From contig OY540812.1 of NCBI GenBank assembly GCA_961205875.1, forward strand, positions 10,106,001 through 10,170,000: DNA of 64,000 nt, written 5' to 3'. Numbering within the stretch: the stretch's first letter is position 1; each line of letters begins with the position of its first letter. Shown here piece by piece: positions 1 through 11,890 of this stretch. This DNA is from Sialis fuliginosa (taxonomy: Eukaryota; Arthropoda; Insecta; Megaloptera; Sialidae). The translations under genes and the position numbers were made by a program. The notes below the pieces were generated by a model. The model did not search any database. It saw only the letters and a program-made list of their open reading frames with translations, and had not been told where the DNA came from.

Positions 1-103
1 TTCATCATCTGTGAGCAAAGATATATCGTTAAAACAAAATCGATTTTAACATTGCTAGTATAACATAGATTACGCTCGTAATTTTAAAATTTATTAAAAA
101 TTA

Positions 104-300
104 TTGAAAATTTGGGCTTATTTTTGCTTTTTATTATTTTTGATAAAATTTATGTATGTTTGTTTGCTTGATAGTTACTGGACCGATTTTGATGAAATCT
201 GCACTAACGGACTACTTGAAATCTCAGAAGTGCTACATAGGGTTCATATAATCACGCATCACTCAAAACAGCTGAGCAGCGAATAAATTAGCTGCGCAAA
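104..300 (+). repeat. Relic of a dispersed arthropod repeat
   Basis: The stretch reads ...TACTGGACCGATTTTGATGA..., a phrase widespread in insect repeats, where an 'actggacggattttgatgaa' block precedes a variable region. A 60-codon frame across it (positions 104-286) is therefore read as repeat-derived and not a gene. No ends or target duplications could be found, so the class is left open. Confidence 0.4.
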
Positions 301-2020
301 TCAAACAAAAAATGAGTGCGCCAACCATTTAATCCATACTCTGCCCTAGACAACATATAAGAGATACATCAAAATTATTTATGGACATTTCGAATTCAAT
401 TAACTAACATTAATATTTAAGTCGTTTTTATACAAAACACGGGCGGTGGCGGTAGCTTCAACACGCATTATCTTAGTAACGACATAAACTACATAAAATC
501 GTTTTTATTGTGAAAAAATCGATTTAGGGAATATAGCTAAATAAATAACAAAATACCCGAGTTAAAAATAAAGATATAGAATTATTTATTTTGTCTGCTG
601 CAAGGGCGTCGGGATGGGGCGTTGAGTGGGCAAATGTCCGAGTGTGTACATGGGAAAGTGGGAGCGAACATCAAACATCATTGTGTACATTCACCGATTT
701 CAAAAAACATGTGGATAAAGCCGATGGTAACTATACAGGTGTCCAAGATGAAATGCATGGGGATTTCCTAAACGGTAAAAAATACAGATTCGGTTAAATG
801 AGATGAATTATTTGTAAGGAAAATATTAATAATTGTATGTGGTTTAGACTTTTAGACGGTATATCCAAAAATATGAAAAATCGGTAATATTCTTCAAATG
901 ACTATAACTTTTTTGTCAAAGTAGATAGGTACTTTTTGTTTGAGTTTTTTTAAAGCACTTTTTGTGTAGAATTGAGTGGTATATTTAGAATTTTTATATC
1001 ACTTTTAGTTTCCGAGATACAAGTCCTAATATTAGTTTTTCTTATAGGCTACTAAGTTGGCTATAGCATATTTGAACGTGTGTTTTACTCTACTTTACAA
1101 CGATATGTCATATATATTTTCGAAAAACAGTATGAACATTTTTTTGTAATAGTTTATTGTTTTCAAATATTCATTTGTTATTTTGATTGTTTTTATTGTG
1201 ATTTTTGTTTTTCATGCCCTACTTAAATGTTTGTAATAAAATACTTTATAAATATCACTAATATTTATTTTAGTGCTTCGATATATTAATTATTTAAATA
1301 GGTGTATATAACATTAATATATATATGTGCTTAATAGGACAATTAAAACACAAGGTGATCTTATCAATCAAAACAATAATTATGTGTATTCTTATGATCT
1401 GTAAATCTGTTTTGATTTTGTGATTTTCACTATCGAATTAATAAACATAATTATATGTTTTCTATTATATGTATTTATGATAAATAGTGGGGAAATGGTG
1501 TTAAGGATTTCAACATTATATAAAAATTATTTTTATTAAATATATAGTTAATAATTAATTATCAAAATTGATAAGAAATCACTTACTTTTATGTAAATAA
1601 GACATAATTAATTATTTAATTAAACGGTATTATAACATAGCAGACATGGCCAATTGCAGCTCTTTTTCCTACTGAATGCGGTTCGCCTTCTGTTTAGCAA
1701 TCTTAAGATTTATTTTTTTAACAATAATTTTTTAAATAACATAATTTGAAAATAGTTCTTAACTGTGCGCCGCAACACAATTATAAACGATGCATGTGGG
1801 AAACTTAAAATGATAAATATTCTTGTTTTTAGTGTAGTTACATTAACAAAATATTTCTTGAATGATAATTTAAAAAAAAAATTATCATATTATAGGCATC
1901 ACAAGCGATGTGACTGAAATCTTTAGATTAGCCGTCCTCCGAAAGGCATTTTTTTACCCTTTTAAAGAAAAAATGTCATAATTTTTTTAAATATCTCCGG
2001 ATTGTAAAAATTAAAAAAAA
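301..2020. other. AT-rich intergenic sequence, one unexplained short frame
   Basis: No gene was recognised. Positions 591-797 (plus) hold a 68-codon frame that opens with TTG, not ATG, and ends KADGNYTGVQDEMHGDFLNG. Its base composition is richer in G and C than its surroundings and it reads more like protein than random AT-rich frames, so it could be a worn exon or a transposon fragment. No splice sites or family match could be assigned. The rest is homopolymer-rich AT sequence. Confidence 0.35.
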
Positions 2021-2836
2021 CATCTGCCAAGTAAATGCACAGTGCTTCCTCGTGCTAAATTCACTAAAACCGATAGTGTTCAGATAAATTGCCTGGCATT
2101 GGTTAACCATTTAATTTTTATACAAATTTTACTAAAAAATCTTAGTTCGAATTTTTTCTTAAAACGCACCTGAATATTTTTTCATATATTTTTAATTTTT
2201 TGACAATTTCAATCTAAATCTAAATTTATGCAAATGTCAAAATGACATTTAAAACGTCAACATGACATTTAAAACGCCAAAGTGACATTTAAAACGTCAA
2301 AATGACACTTAATATATCCAATCAAATATCAATTTAGAAAAACAAAACACGAATTTTTAAAATTAATTTAGATAAATCTTTGTAAGGGAATATTTTACAA
2401 CAAACGTAGTAGATCCATATTATAGGAAATTTAATTCTCTACAAAAAATATTCTATAAAATTTTCTCGTAACATGTGTCGTTCTTGAGATATCTTGAAAA
2501 AATAAATATTTTGGGGTGTCACCCCTCCCCCTTACACACGATTTTGATGATTTTGAAATGGGACCGTCCTCAAACCAAACCCAACCATCCGACCAAGTTT
2601 CAATAATATCGGTTCAGTGGTTCATGAGTTATGCGTGTGACAAGGATTCAGGGGACAGACGGACGGACGGACGGACACACGGACACACGGACAGACAGAC
2701 AGACACGGAACGAAAAGTGTTTGTCTTGACGTGAAACGGATAAATAAATTTAAAATTTTGAAATTGGAGAACTTTTTTTTTGTCTCAATCTGAAACGATC
2801 ACATAGCTTCTCGTATCTTCGATATTGCGAGGAAGC
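2021..2836 (+). mobile_element. Dispersed element, family R2, copy 1
   Basis: About 816 bp starting CATCTGCCAAGTAAATGCAC and ending ...CGAGGAAGC. The subterminal GCTTCCTCG near the left end is the inverse of the right end. Inside is an array of short near-repeats (AAATGACATTTAAAACGTC, about 2,230-2,310) and a GACGGACGGACG/CAGACAGACAGA tract (2,655-2,705). Other copies lie at 23,528-24,233 (same strand) and 45,141-45,795 (opposite strand). The 23.5-kb copy interrupts another repeat, which proves that the unit is mobile and fixes its ends. The 72-codon frame at 2,516-2,734 belongs to it and is not a host gene. Confidence 0.75.
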
Positions 2837-3279
2837 AAAATATATTTTCTTCATTATGAACTCCCCCACAACACTGAATAGTTTTTAATGAATTTTAATA
2901 ATATTTTGGGAGAATGGCTAAAAAAAATTCATTTTTGAAATAAAATTAACTCGTTTATAACATGTGGGCAATATGGTAAATTAACATTTTTTTTAATTGT
3001 AGATTTTTTTATGTATTAAAAACACTTATTTTAATTCTTGGTTTTACTCAATATCCTGAAAAAATTAATTGTGACTCTTGAATATTTCTAATGTGTACAT
3101 ATGGTTAAATATCGGATTCAAAATTAACTATAAGGAAATAACTCTTTATAAGTTGTTTCGTTAGAAAACAAAAAATAGATTAAATTAAAACCGTGTTAAA
3201 ATTTAAAAGTTTTATCAATTGTAATGTGAACCTAACGATAATTTGAAGTTATTCAATTTTAACTTTTACCCCCTCAAAT

Positions 3280-3375
3280 ATTAAACAATAGCAAATAACT
3301 ATATAATCAATATTAAACAATATATAAATATTATAAATATATAAATATTAAACAATAGCAAATAACTATATAAGG
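3280..3375 (+). repeat. Short direct duplication beside element R1
   Basis: AACAATAGCAAATAACTATA occurs twice, about 70 bp apart, with AT-rich TATAAATATTA-type sequence between. The second copy abuts the left end of the element at 3,371, so it may be a local slippage or repair product of that insertion. Confidence 0.5.
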
Positions 3376-3897
3376 TACTGGCCCCAGTTATGGCCGCTAT
3401 AAGAGCAAGGTTTACTGTTTTTGTGATTGACGGGCTTGTTTTTTGTAATTCTCATGAACTCATGTTACTAATAAAACAAGCAACTCTTTATTTAATCAAT
3501 TTAATTATCAAAGTCTGCAAATATAGTTTTTTTTAATTATAGCCTTTTATTTTGTTTACGTTTTTTCTCCAGTAATGGATAAAGTAAAACCAGTAATGAG
3601 CATGCAGTGATGGACTCTTGCTAATGAGTACAAAATGATAAGTTCTTATACGACACAAAAGATATAAAAGAAAGAATCGTCAAATTTGAAACAATGTAGA
3701 GCAGTTTCTATGATAATATAATAATTAATAAATAAATTATACTAATAATTAGTTTAAATGTCCACCTATTGGCCGATTGTCATCAAATCACGCTGTAAGA
3801 CAGTTAAATATATAGAGATTAATATATCAACAAATATTTCTAAATCATTACATTTAATTAAAAAATAGCCATTACTGGGACTGGTGCCAGTACCTTA
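3371..3897 (+). mobile_element. TIR element family R1, uninterrupted copy A
   Basis: A 527-bp unit bounded by inverted TAAGGTACTGG...CCAGTACCTTA. It carries no long reading frame, so it is non-autonomous. Three further copies occur: 23,190-24,296 (interrupted by family R2), 25,231-25,496 (5'-truncated) and 59,067-59,538 (opposite strand). This copy preserves the empty site for the R2 insertion seen at 23.5 kb. The superfamily is unclear: ends of TAA/TTA would fit PIF/Harbinger, but that is a guess. Confidence 0.7.
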
Positions 3898-5050
3898 TTT
3901 GAGCTATTATCAGTTGAAACATGAAGATGTATCATCATATTATAATAAATAAAACTTTATAAGATAGAACACATTGCACATATTTTATCGATTTTTCCAA
4001 TAACGAAACTCTCTTCGTTGTCTTTAAAATTTATTCCAAGAAAGGCCATTATTACACATTAAAAAATTCATAACGTTCTTTTTACTATAACCATTCTATA
4101 AAATATCTATACATCAAAATTTAAGTATGTAACTGGCTTAAAAGAACAATAAAAAAATTAAATGTGAAAATAAATATTCGAGCTTTAAGTTTGCTTATAA
4201 ACGCGCCATTTCATTTTACACGGCATTTAAATTTTATTTAGAGTGGGCGTCATACGCCGGTTCTAGACCGTCTGGAAACTAACCTATATAGACTACTATA
4301 GTTGTTGAGTTTATTTTACCCCGAGGGAGAAGTCTGCCATCCAGACATACTCGCAGGGTCGGATTAAGACATTATTTATTATTAACACATCTGACAGGAG
4401 AAATAAAAGATAATTGTTATTGGCAATTATGAAGAGACGGCTTATTGGGGTGAGGGATATGAAATCATGATGAGGGTATGAATTTCTCAACCGGGAGTCC
4501 ACAAGCGACATCGAGTTTGATTTTAGGTGTTTCATTCATTAGTCTAAAATTTTAATATGTTATTTATGGATAGCTCATATATTTTACTAATTTAAAAAAA
4601 TAATATTGGATGTATGGTTTTTAATATACGGTAAATGAGAGAACTCGTCGGAAGTGATGTATTTATTGAAATTCTATACAGACGTTTTAAACACGTATAA
4701 AAATTATAAAACACATACATTCACGTGTAGTTTCAGAACCAGGTTTATTCAAAGTAATGAAAAACTAGAAATACATGACAGCAAATCATCCGTAATAGTA
4801 ATAGAGTACGATTTACAGGCAAATAACGTGTGCGAGTGCAACAACTAATGTCTGTGAGACCATGGTATATATTAAAGATACTGTGATCGCCAAATTATAT
4901 CTAATTGTTTACTCTTAATTATTAACAAAGTAAAAAATTCCATTTAAAGAACATGAGTTATGCATATAAATTAAAAACAAAATTTTTCGAAATCAAATCT
5001 TTTTTATTGAAAAAAAGTACGGATACTTCACAACTAAAGAGGTGCTAGGC
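3898..5050. other. AT-rich intergenic, no gene seen
   Basis: Short frames on both strands (for example 4,311-4,535 minus and 4,654-4,848 plus) show no family pattern, and no splice-supported exon was found. Confidence 0.5.
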
Positions 5051-5800
5051 CAATAACCTGAATGCATTATTTTCAAGAACTGATTAGGCACCATACATTT
5101 GTACATAAAACCTAAACTATTACTAACTAGGGTTTTAGGCTTTTTAACAGTGAAAGTCCCATAAAAAATCTGTTCAGTAGTTTACGAGTTCACTCGTAAC
5201 ATACATATAGAAATTCTAAAAAAATCATTAATACTAAATGTTTGATATAAAAACTACACAACATTTTTTTCTAAAATACGTAAAATATAAAAAACAACGG
5301 TCTATTTGGGATAATTGCATGTTTTAATAGATTTTATTATAACCTTGATACCACGTATTCTCTCACTTTGTCTGATCATATTCACTTTCTCTCTGCTTGT
5401 CTACTGTCTGGCAGGGTGGCTATATATATGACGTAAACCAGACCCACCCTCTTCTAGTTAAACAGTATATATTATGTCGGTGCTATTTGATTTTATTTAT
5501 ATTTATGAACTAAGAAATATATTTAAATACGAAGGTAAAAAATAGTTTCGTAATTATATTATTAATTATTATCCATAAGAACAATATGAAAAAAGGCCGC
5601 ACTTGAAATCAATATAAATATATTTTTACACCAATTCTATATACATACGTAAATAAAAAAAATATGTACCCGGGAAACGTTGTTCTGCCTAAAAATAATT
5701 TGTTTGAAAATCAGACCATAAAAACCCATTTTCGTAAATATCTCGACACACACCATTTTTTGTAAAAATATTTATTTTCAGCGCCACCTCGAGTCCAAAA
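5051..5800. repeat. Two retroelement-like relics
   Basis: The block AAATCTGTTCAGTAGTTTAC (about 5,165-5,185) followed by ACATACATATAGAAATTCT resembles the 3' tail motif of common insect non-LTR-derived repeats. The start CCCGGGAAACGTTGTTCTGC at about 5,670 resembles the 5' end of another such family. Both are partial, with no target duplications found. This is a family resemblance only. Confidence 0.35.
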
Positions 5801-5969
5801 ATATATCGGAGCACCAAACGAACATGTGGTGTGAATATGGCTTCGATACGTACAATGGTTTAGGCGTGATGTCGTGACATACTAGTACATATTATGCACC
5901 AACGTTTTTATATATTTTCAATATTAATAAAAATAATAATTAAATGTAGATAACGTAAAATAAACTAAC

Positions 5970-6067
5970 CTGGGCAACACCGCACCTTCCGGTTGGTCCG
6001 GAGAAACGCACGGTTCCGGCGCTGAGTCTGATTCTGTTTCAGTCTCCATGTTAATGAGCAACGATGT
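5970..6067 (-). CDS. Possible first coding exon of an unidentified gene
   Basis: On the minus strand a TTTTGTTTCAG acceptor is followed by 98 bp and a CAG|GTTAGT donor (donor after 5,970). The exon is about 55% G+C, far above its surroundings. An ATG at 6,049 opens METETESDSAPEPCVSPDQP and continues EGAVLP, leaving two bases (AG) to complete the next codon. The frame has no stop upstream within the exon, so translation could also begin earlier. The peptide is acidic and rich in Ser and Pro, as in many disordered N-termini. Following exons would lie below 5,970 and none could be recognised there, so the gene probably continues left of the window. The exon call rests on paired splice sites and composition only. 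Confidence 0.4.
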
Positions 6068-6150
6068 CTGAAACAAAATTACTGGTCAAAACAGAGACAA
6101 TTCCCAAACTACCTTATATTTGCTTACAATAATTAATTTTGGGTTTGGTT

Positions 6151-6240
6151 CAGTGGCGTATCATCCCATAGAAGTGATAGTGGCGCGACTGCACCAGACT
6201 CCAAAGCTAAAAAAAGGATAAAAAATATTTTAAATCCATG
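6151..6240 (+). repeat. hAT-type terminal relic
   Basis: CAGTGGCGTATCATCCC resembles the common hAT left terminus (CAGTGGCGTA...). No matching right end was found next to it. A block at about 6,960-7,000 (AAAAAGGTTGGGAATCCC) looks like a hAT right-end motif of a different copy. Confidence 0.35.
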
Positions 6241-6418
6241 CATTTGCTTCAATGAAAAAATATTTACCGGATGGATAAAAAAAACGTCTCATATATGTTT
6301 AGCAATGGAAACTATAATTCGTAGAAACTTTGAATGTCTCGAAAATGTTTATGTACATATTTTATAGTCTAATATAAGGGTTCCCTCTTCAATCAATTTG
6401 TACCCCAGAGTATATGTA

Positions 6419-6799
6419 CAGTCACCTGCATTAATAGTCTTGCAGTTTGTATTCATTTTCGTTTATCATAGTAGGCTCCTCCCATTTGATTATTATAATA
6501 TTTAAATCATTTCTCCATGTATCAAACAAAGACAGATATTTTGAAATTCATTTGCTAGATAAAGAACTACTCTTCGTTTATAGTACTCATATATATTTGT
6601 GCAATTAAATTATTATGCAATCTATTGAAAATTGTATACATAAATTTTGTGGCAATAAATATTTGATATTCCGAATTTTAGTATTTAAATATATTAAACT
6701 TGATAGAAAAAGATAACCGATGATGTTTGTCTTTAAATTTGGAATCTGTTGTAAGCGATTATAGCCTTTAGGGTGCCAGACGAGTTCTGCAGGCGACTG
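6419..6799 (+). mobile_element. TA-flanked MITE, copy 1 (Tc1/mariner type)
   Basis: A 381-bp unit with inverted ends CAGTCACCTGCA...TGCAGGCGACTG, each flanked by TA. That is the target duplication of Tc1/mariner elements. The copy at 57,652-58,038 is almost identical along its length, so the ends are fixed by comparison. It has no transposase. The 68-codon minus-strand frame (6,605-6,811) lies inside the repeat and is not a gene. Confidence 0.85.
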
Positions 6800-6801
6800 T
6801 A

Positions 6802-7790
6802 CATTGCACAATGTATAAGTAGAAGCGCACTACAAGCACTAAAAAAGTCTTTAAAAATTGACAAAATCTGAAATTATTTGATTCTATTGAAAATTCTATG
6901 TTAGTACAACATGTAAAAAATGAAAAAAAAACTATATCCAATTATAAAATTATAATGTGCTCTAGGGTACAAAAAGGTTGGGAATCCCTTGTCTAGAGAA
7001 TCTAGATTTAAGTATACAAATTTAGTACTGTTCGTATCTTACTAGTTAGATAAGAAAAGTTTATGAAAACATAACAAACCACCCAATTCATTATACAAAA
7101 CTTTTATCAAAACTTGATGACCATTTTTCCCGAATGTCAAATTCAGTATAATTTCCCATAGACGTCGGTTGAAAATTTTAAAAATGTGTGTATTCAAGTA
7201 TTTATAATCATACCGTGTTAGGAAATTGATTGTGTGGACCTAAAGGGTCTCACCCCACTCCAAGCTTGTTTTCTTTATGTAATCATTTTTTAGTATCTGG
7301 ATGACTATACATATTTATAGTATTTTGAAATATTATTTTATTTTAATGTAAGTATTTATTTAAGTTAATTAAATAAACATTTCTTAGTTCAAACTGAAAT
7401 TAAATAATGACTGGATCAGTGATAATATAACAATAATGTCACCGTTAATTTTTACATACTTTGAACTTATGTTTGTTAGTGTAATCACTCATAATAAAAA
7501 CAAAATATATCAATATCAGAAAAATGAGTGACATTTTATCAGAAACCTTCCACGTGTCATTGATTATAACTATTTATTTATTCATTCCACTGAAATTCTA
7601 CCCTTTTCTAAGATAATGTCTACCATAAGTCAAATAAATGCATCCAAATTCATTATTTATACAATAGTTATCATATTATTTTGAAATATGATATTAATAA
7701 AATACATATTACATATATTATAGACTGAGTAGGTACCTCTCTCTACCAGAATACTTCAATTTCAATTTGTTCTTGAATTAGTCTAGTGAA
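6802..7790. other. AT-rich intergenic, no gene seen
   Basis: Only relic-like fragments (about 6,960-7,000) and AT-rich sequence. No exon with paired splice sites and a recognisable peptide was found. Confidence 0.5.
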
Positions 7791-7794
7791 CGAA

Positions 7795-8235
7795 GCAATT
7801 TGATGGAAAATTTTCCGGAACACAAAAAAAAATAACGCGCCCGCGTGAGGAGTGGGACTTCACCCCTAAAAATGGGATAAAAGGGTGAACATCGCGTTTT
7901 TTTTTAAGTTTATTTCAGAAACTAAATCGACGACGGAGTTATATTATGATTGATATCTGTAGCTAATACTTAAACGAATCAATTGAGATCAGTTAGATAG
8001 AATTTTATCAAAAACCACCCCTTCCAGAAGGTGAAAAGGTTGTAAAATTGCAAATTTTCGGTTCTAATCAGTAAAAATTGTATAACGGGCACATCATCGT
8101 GCAAACTCGTATATTGGCTTAAATTCTTCCTAAAGCTCCAAAGAACTGAGATCAACCATAATATATCCAAATATGAATAGCTTTACTAAGCGGGCGCGGC
8201 TCAAAATCTATAAGAATCAACGATTGCTGTTCAGG
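7795..8235 (+). repeat. Diverged single copy of the 27-29 kb foldback unit
   Basis: It shares the order of motifs seen four times at 27,440-29,473: AAAATAAC near the left end, then CACCCCTAAAAATGGGATAA followed by AGGGTGAA, then ACGAATCAATTGAG, CTTCCAGA and finally CTCAAAATCTATAAGAATCA. The sequence is much diverged. The 63-codon minus frame at 7,979-8,170 is repeat-derived. Confidence 0.55.
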
Positions 8236-9042
8236 AAAATTTCCCATTTTGACCATTTTTTCTGCTTCATTGGTTGAACTAAATCATTATTCTAAAAGAT
8301 TATGAACTATAATTTTTCCCGACTAAAATAAGGAAATGATCTGATTTAAATATATTAAGAAAGTAATTATAATATTTCTATGAAATTATTAATTAATAAA
8401 TTAAAATGAAATCAGGATTCGTAAATAATGTTGACATAGTAGACGACTCAAAATTATAGAACGTCAACATTTAATGAAAACTTTCCAAAACTACTTTAGT
8501 TCATGAACTTATTGTGGAAAGAAGACATGTGGAGGGGTCACCGGAAGGGTAGTTTTTGTAATGGAAAAACTTGTAACAATTTTATGTCTACCTACCTACC
8601 GATTGACGCGTTTTCGATTTACGAATATATTAATAATCCGGTCAATTTATAGCAGAGTACAAGTGACATTATATAAATTCATATGACGGGGGCTATAATC
8701 ATTCTGAATGGGGTATAACAGTGGGGGTGCGCGCGTGTTCCCATTCATCCACTCACATACACAAGGCTACGCAAGCCCACACACATACACACACTCACAT
8801 GCTGACAACACAGTCATTAAATAAAGAAAATGAAAATTTAATTTATATATTATGTGTATGTATAAATACATATACGATTTTTTATATTATTTTATGTGTT
8901 CTAAAGATAATTGATTGTTCCTCTATGCCGTATTTAGGTGAAGAAATACAATCCGTTTATAACTTTTGTTTAAACATTATGTACATACTTATACCCGGTA
9001 TTCTTAACCAATTTAATGCTCCTTTAGCGCTAAATGCTTCTT
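8236..9042. other. AT-rich intergenic with a CA-rich microsatellite
   Basis: A stretch of ACACACATACACACAC type lies at about 8,776-8,800, inside the 179-codon frame 8,721-9,260. The first half of that frame is simple repeat and AT-rich sequence, so it is not a real start. Confidence 0.5.
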
Positions 9043-9535
9043 TAGGGTGGCCGCATACGTCCGATTTACGTATTAGATTCCCTAACGTGGTTACTGGATC
9101 AGGGAATCTGACAAGCTCCGCACACGTACGGTTGATTGCGTTAGGTTTTAATTTGCTCAGTTCAATTAGTGTTAATAAGAAAGAAAACCTAGACGACGAC
9201 GAACTATTAACAATTGTTTTCTTACTGTCGCAAATGAAAAGAAAAGAAAAAAAATGTTAGGTCGTAGAGAATAATATTTTAATATAGGTATCCCTGAAAT
9301 TTGATTAAAAATAAATTTAATTGTTTTTTTGACGTCACTATCAATCCCAGATAAAATACTGATGCATTGTCCATTTTACCGATTTTCTCTCCAATAATAA
9401 CAAATGAAAGTGATAATAATAGCTACTTTTCATTTGAAACCGTGCACACAAACCGTACGTGTGCGGAGACCATAGCAAAAGCATGCATTTCGCCCGCGTC
9501 AGGTACGTATGCACGGTTTCATTACCCTTGCGTTT
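9043..9535 (+). mobile_element. Possible Harbinger-like non-autonomous element with ORF fragment
   Basis: Begins TTAGGGTGGCCGCATACGTC. The opposite end, read inverted, gives AAGGGTAATGAAACCGTGCA then TACGT, so the termini are similar but not identical. An internal inverted pair, TCCGCACACGTACGG (about 9,117) and CCGTACGTGTGCGGA (about 9,451), strengthens a symmetrical element. On the plus strand the frame ending at 9,260 closes with LDDDELLTIVFLLSQMKRK, which resembles the acidic-then-hydrophobic start of Harbinger (HARBI1-like) nucleases. The stop follows at once, so no catalytic part exists. TTA at the left end would suit the 3-bp TSD of that superfamily. This is a tentative family assignment. 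Confidence 0.35.
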
Positions 9536-10110
9536 TTGAGGGGGGGGGGGGGGGTTAAAACAAGTCACTTTTCAATGTTTTAAGTATAACTCAATAACTA
9601 AGCAAAAATTGACAATTTTGCAAGGATAATTTTTTAAAGAAAATTAAATTTCCCATCAAAATAGAAGATTAATTTTTTTTTTTTATGCAAAAAGTATTTA
9701 AAAACAAATCAAGAAAATTTCAAAAAATCACAAATTTTTCAAATTTTTACTAAATTGCTCATAACTTATTTCAGAGTAAAGATAGGTATAGGAGATGCTT
9801 ATGAGAAAAAAAGTAGAGGTCACGCCTGTCAATATGGCTGGTCGAAAAAGTTTTTTCGATGAAAATTGGCTGTGATATAGCCATTCAAAGTTTACCATTT
9901 TTTACCGCTTTTACTCTCATATGTCGAAATGTCCGAAAAATATTTTTTCTTTGGACCTAAAAACGTGAAATTTAAGGGATGTTTTTATTTTATGACCTTT
10001 GGGGGGGGGGGTACATTATATTATTATTTTATCTTATATAATGGAGGGAGTCCAAAAAAATTGGGCCCCCCAATATTTTTAACAAGTCGGCGTCCCTGGT
10101 TACGCCACTG
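9536..10110 (+). repeat. Poly-G tract and hAT right-end relic
   Basis: A run of about 15 G at 9,540-9,554 and another of about 10 G near 10,003-10,012. The sequence ends CCCTGGTTACGCCACTG at 10,110, the inverse of the CAGTGGCGTAACCAGGG hAT terminus. The left end was not found, so it is a truncated copy. The 60-codon frame at 9,929-10,111 is part of it. Confidence 0.5.
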
Positions 10111-10298
10111 AAGTTAATGCGGTATTTTAATTGTTTCACAACAAAAAAACATCAATTGTTACGTTACCATATATGCGTTACCGCTTATTTGTATGTGATT
10201 TAAAAAAAACGTATAAGAAAGTTATGTGGCATCCATGGCAAATAATTAATATAGGTACCTAATAGACATTATTTTCCATAAATTGCGTTAAAATGTAT

Positions 10299-10634
10299 AA
10301 TGCCCGGTATTATAAAGGACCTAACAAAATTTGTTAGCTAGCAATTACATTCATATGGGGTATTAATACTGTACTAGTATCTATGGATTAGTTATGGAAT
10401 TTAGAGCAGTGACACTTCAATTAATTGTAACACAGTTGGCATCTTTGACCGTACAAAATAATTTTCATAACATCACCACTGTTTTAATACCGTTTGTATT
10501 TACCTTCAACGCGTGCGCGAAACTTGTCAAAGTCATCAACAAACTCCAAAAGAACTGTCATATATGTTTGATACCTCAGTTGAAAGTGTTTGTTAGCTAA
10601 CAAATTTGTTAGGTCCTTTATGATACCGGACATA
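10299..10634 (+). mobile_element. MITE with 35-bp inverted ends
   Basis: Left end CCGGTATTATAAAGGACCTA continues ACAAAATTTGTTAGCTA; the right end is its near-perfect inverse, finishing TTAGGTCCTTTATGATACCG at about 10,628. The element is about 330 bp and carries no transposase. The 68-codon frame 10,394-10,600 lies wholly inside it. Target duplication is unclear (ATAA/TAAA). Confidence 0.75.
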
Positions 10635-11890
10635 AATATAAATAAAAATTTTGATATAAACTACATCTTGTGACGGTGTTGCGAAACACTAGCACGGATC
10701 GAAACCAAGTCAAGATCAATGTCATTGCACAATAAAAACCAAAGTCAATGACGTTAAATGCACTTGTCCTGCATATAATTTTCGAAGTGTCAAGAAAATA
10801 TCTACAATATGAATAAATATTATACAGAAAATTTTACAACCTTTACTACATTGATCAAAATTTAGATAAACAGTTATAGAAGAGAACTATTCTGTAACAA
10901 TACAATCAATTCTATTATTCTAACACAAGCAATATATTGTAAGAAAATGTCATATATAATTTTATCTGTAGAAAAACAAACAACACACAGTGTATTAACG
11001 TGATAAAAGACTTTAAAGGATTATTAAAAGGTCATCGAACTATAATAGATCTTCTTAAAATCCCTAGGTGACCTATTTCTATCCCAAATTATAAAAGTTA
11101 AAATATAAACATAATATAATATTACAATACCACTAAATGATCATTTTCTAACATTATAGTCCCTATATTACATTCACACAATTATACATAATTTAAATAC
11201 ACTTAAATTAAATATATACATAATCTTTATGATATTTATATAATTGTGTAAATATGAATATTTTTAAAGTTTTAAAATATTATTATTCATAAAACAGAAA
11301 TGAAAATGCATTGAAATGCAATTAGACATACCAGATAGGTAAACTTTATTCGTTCAGCCTTGAATCTTCAGTCTATTTATTTTTAACACTTACTATACAT
11401 CACACAATCAGTCTCGTATAACCACAACATTTTAACTTATAAATTTAACAATATAAAGACAACATTATCAGCTATAAAAATATTAAACAGAAAAAAATAA
11501 CAAAATTCATTAAAACGTAAGGTGCGCCCGCCATATTGCACTGAATGCACCAGTTTCACTGTTGCCAACATTAGCAACGAAATGGATGAAGGAAAAATAA
11601 AAAATATATGAAATATTTTATTATGCTTTTATATTATTGATGAATACATATATAATTGTACATTTTAATAAAATCCTAAATTCCTTTAATAACTTAATAT
11701 TATTTCAAGAAGATTAAAACGTAGATTACTCAAGATACAATATACAAGCAGGTGTGTAAGAAGGTAAGTATACATATATATGATACAAAGTATGTATTAC
11801 AAAGTAGACAAATTGTACATACATAATTTTTTTAAATATGCTGTGAAACGTGGTCTAGTTGAATTAAAACAATGATTAAAAAAATGTATA
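10635..11890. other. AT-rich intergenic downstream of the first receptor gene
   Basis: No gene recognised. A GC-richer patch at about 11,518-11,580 (GTGCGCCCGCCATATTGCAC...) could be a worn repeat or promoter remnant; nothing nearby supports a transcript. Confidence 0.45.

Noticed and set aside
2516..2734. Frame with repeated Arg-Thr-Asp-Gly
   Set aside because: Encoded by a GACGGACGG simple repeat in element R2, and repeated at 23,923-24,126.
8721..9260. The 179-codon frame as a secreted or membrane protein gene
   Set aside because: Its first third is CA-microsatellite and AT-rich sequence and its end lies in a transposon-like element; no coherent protein is visible.
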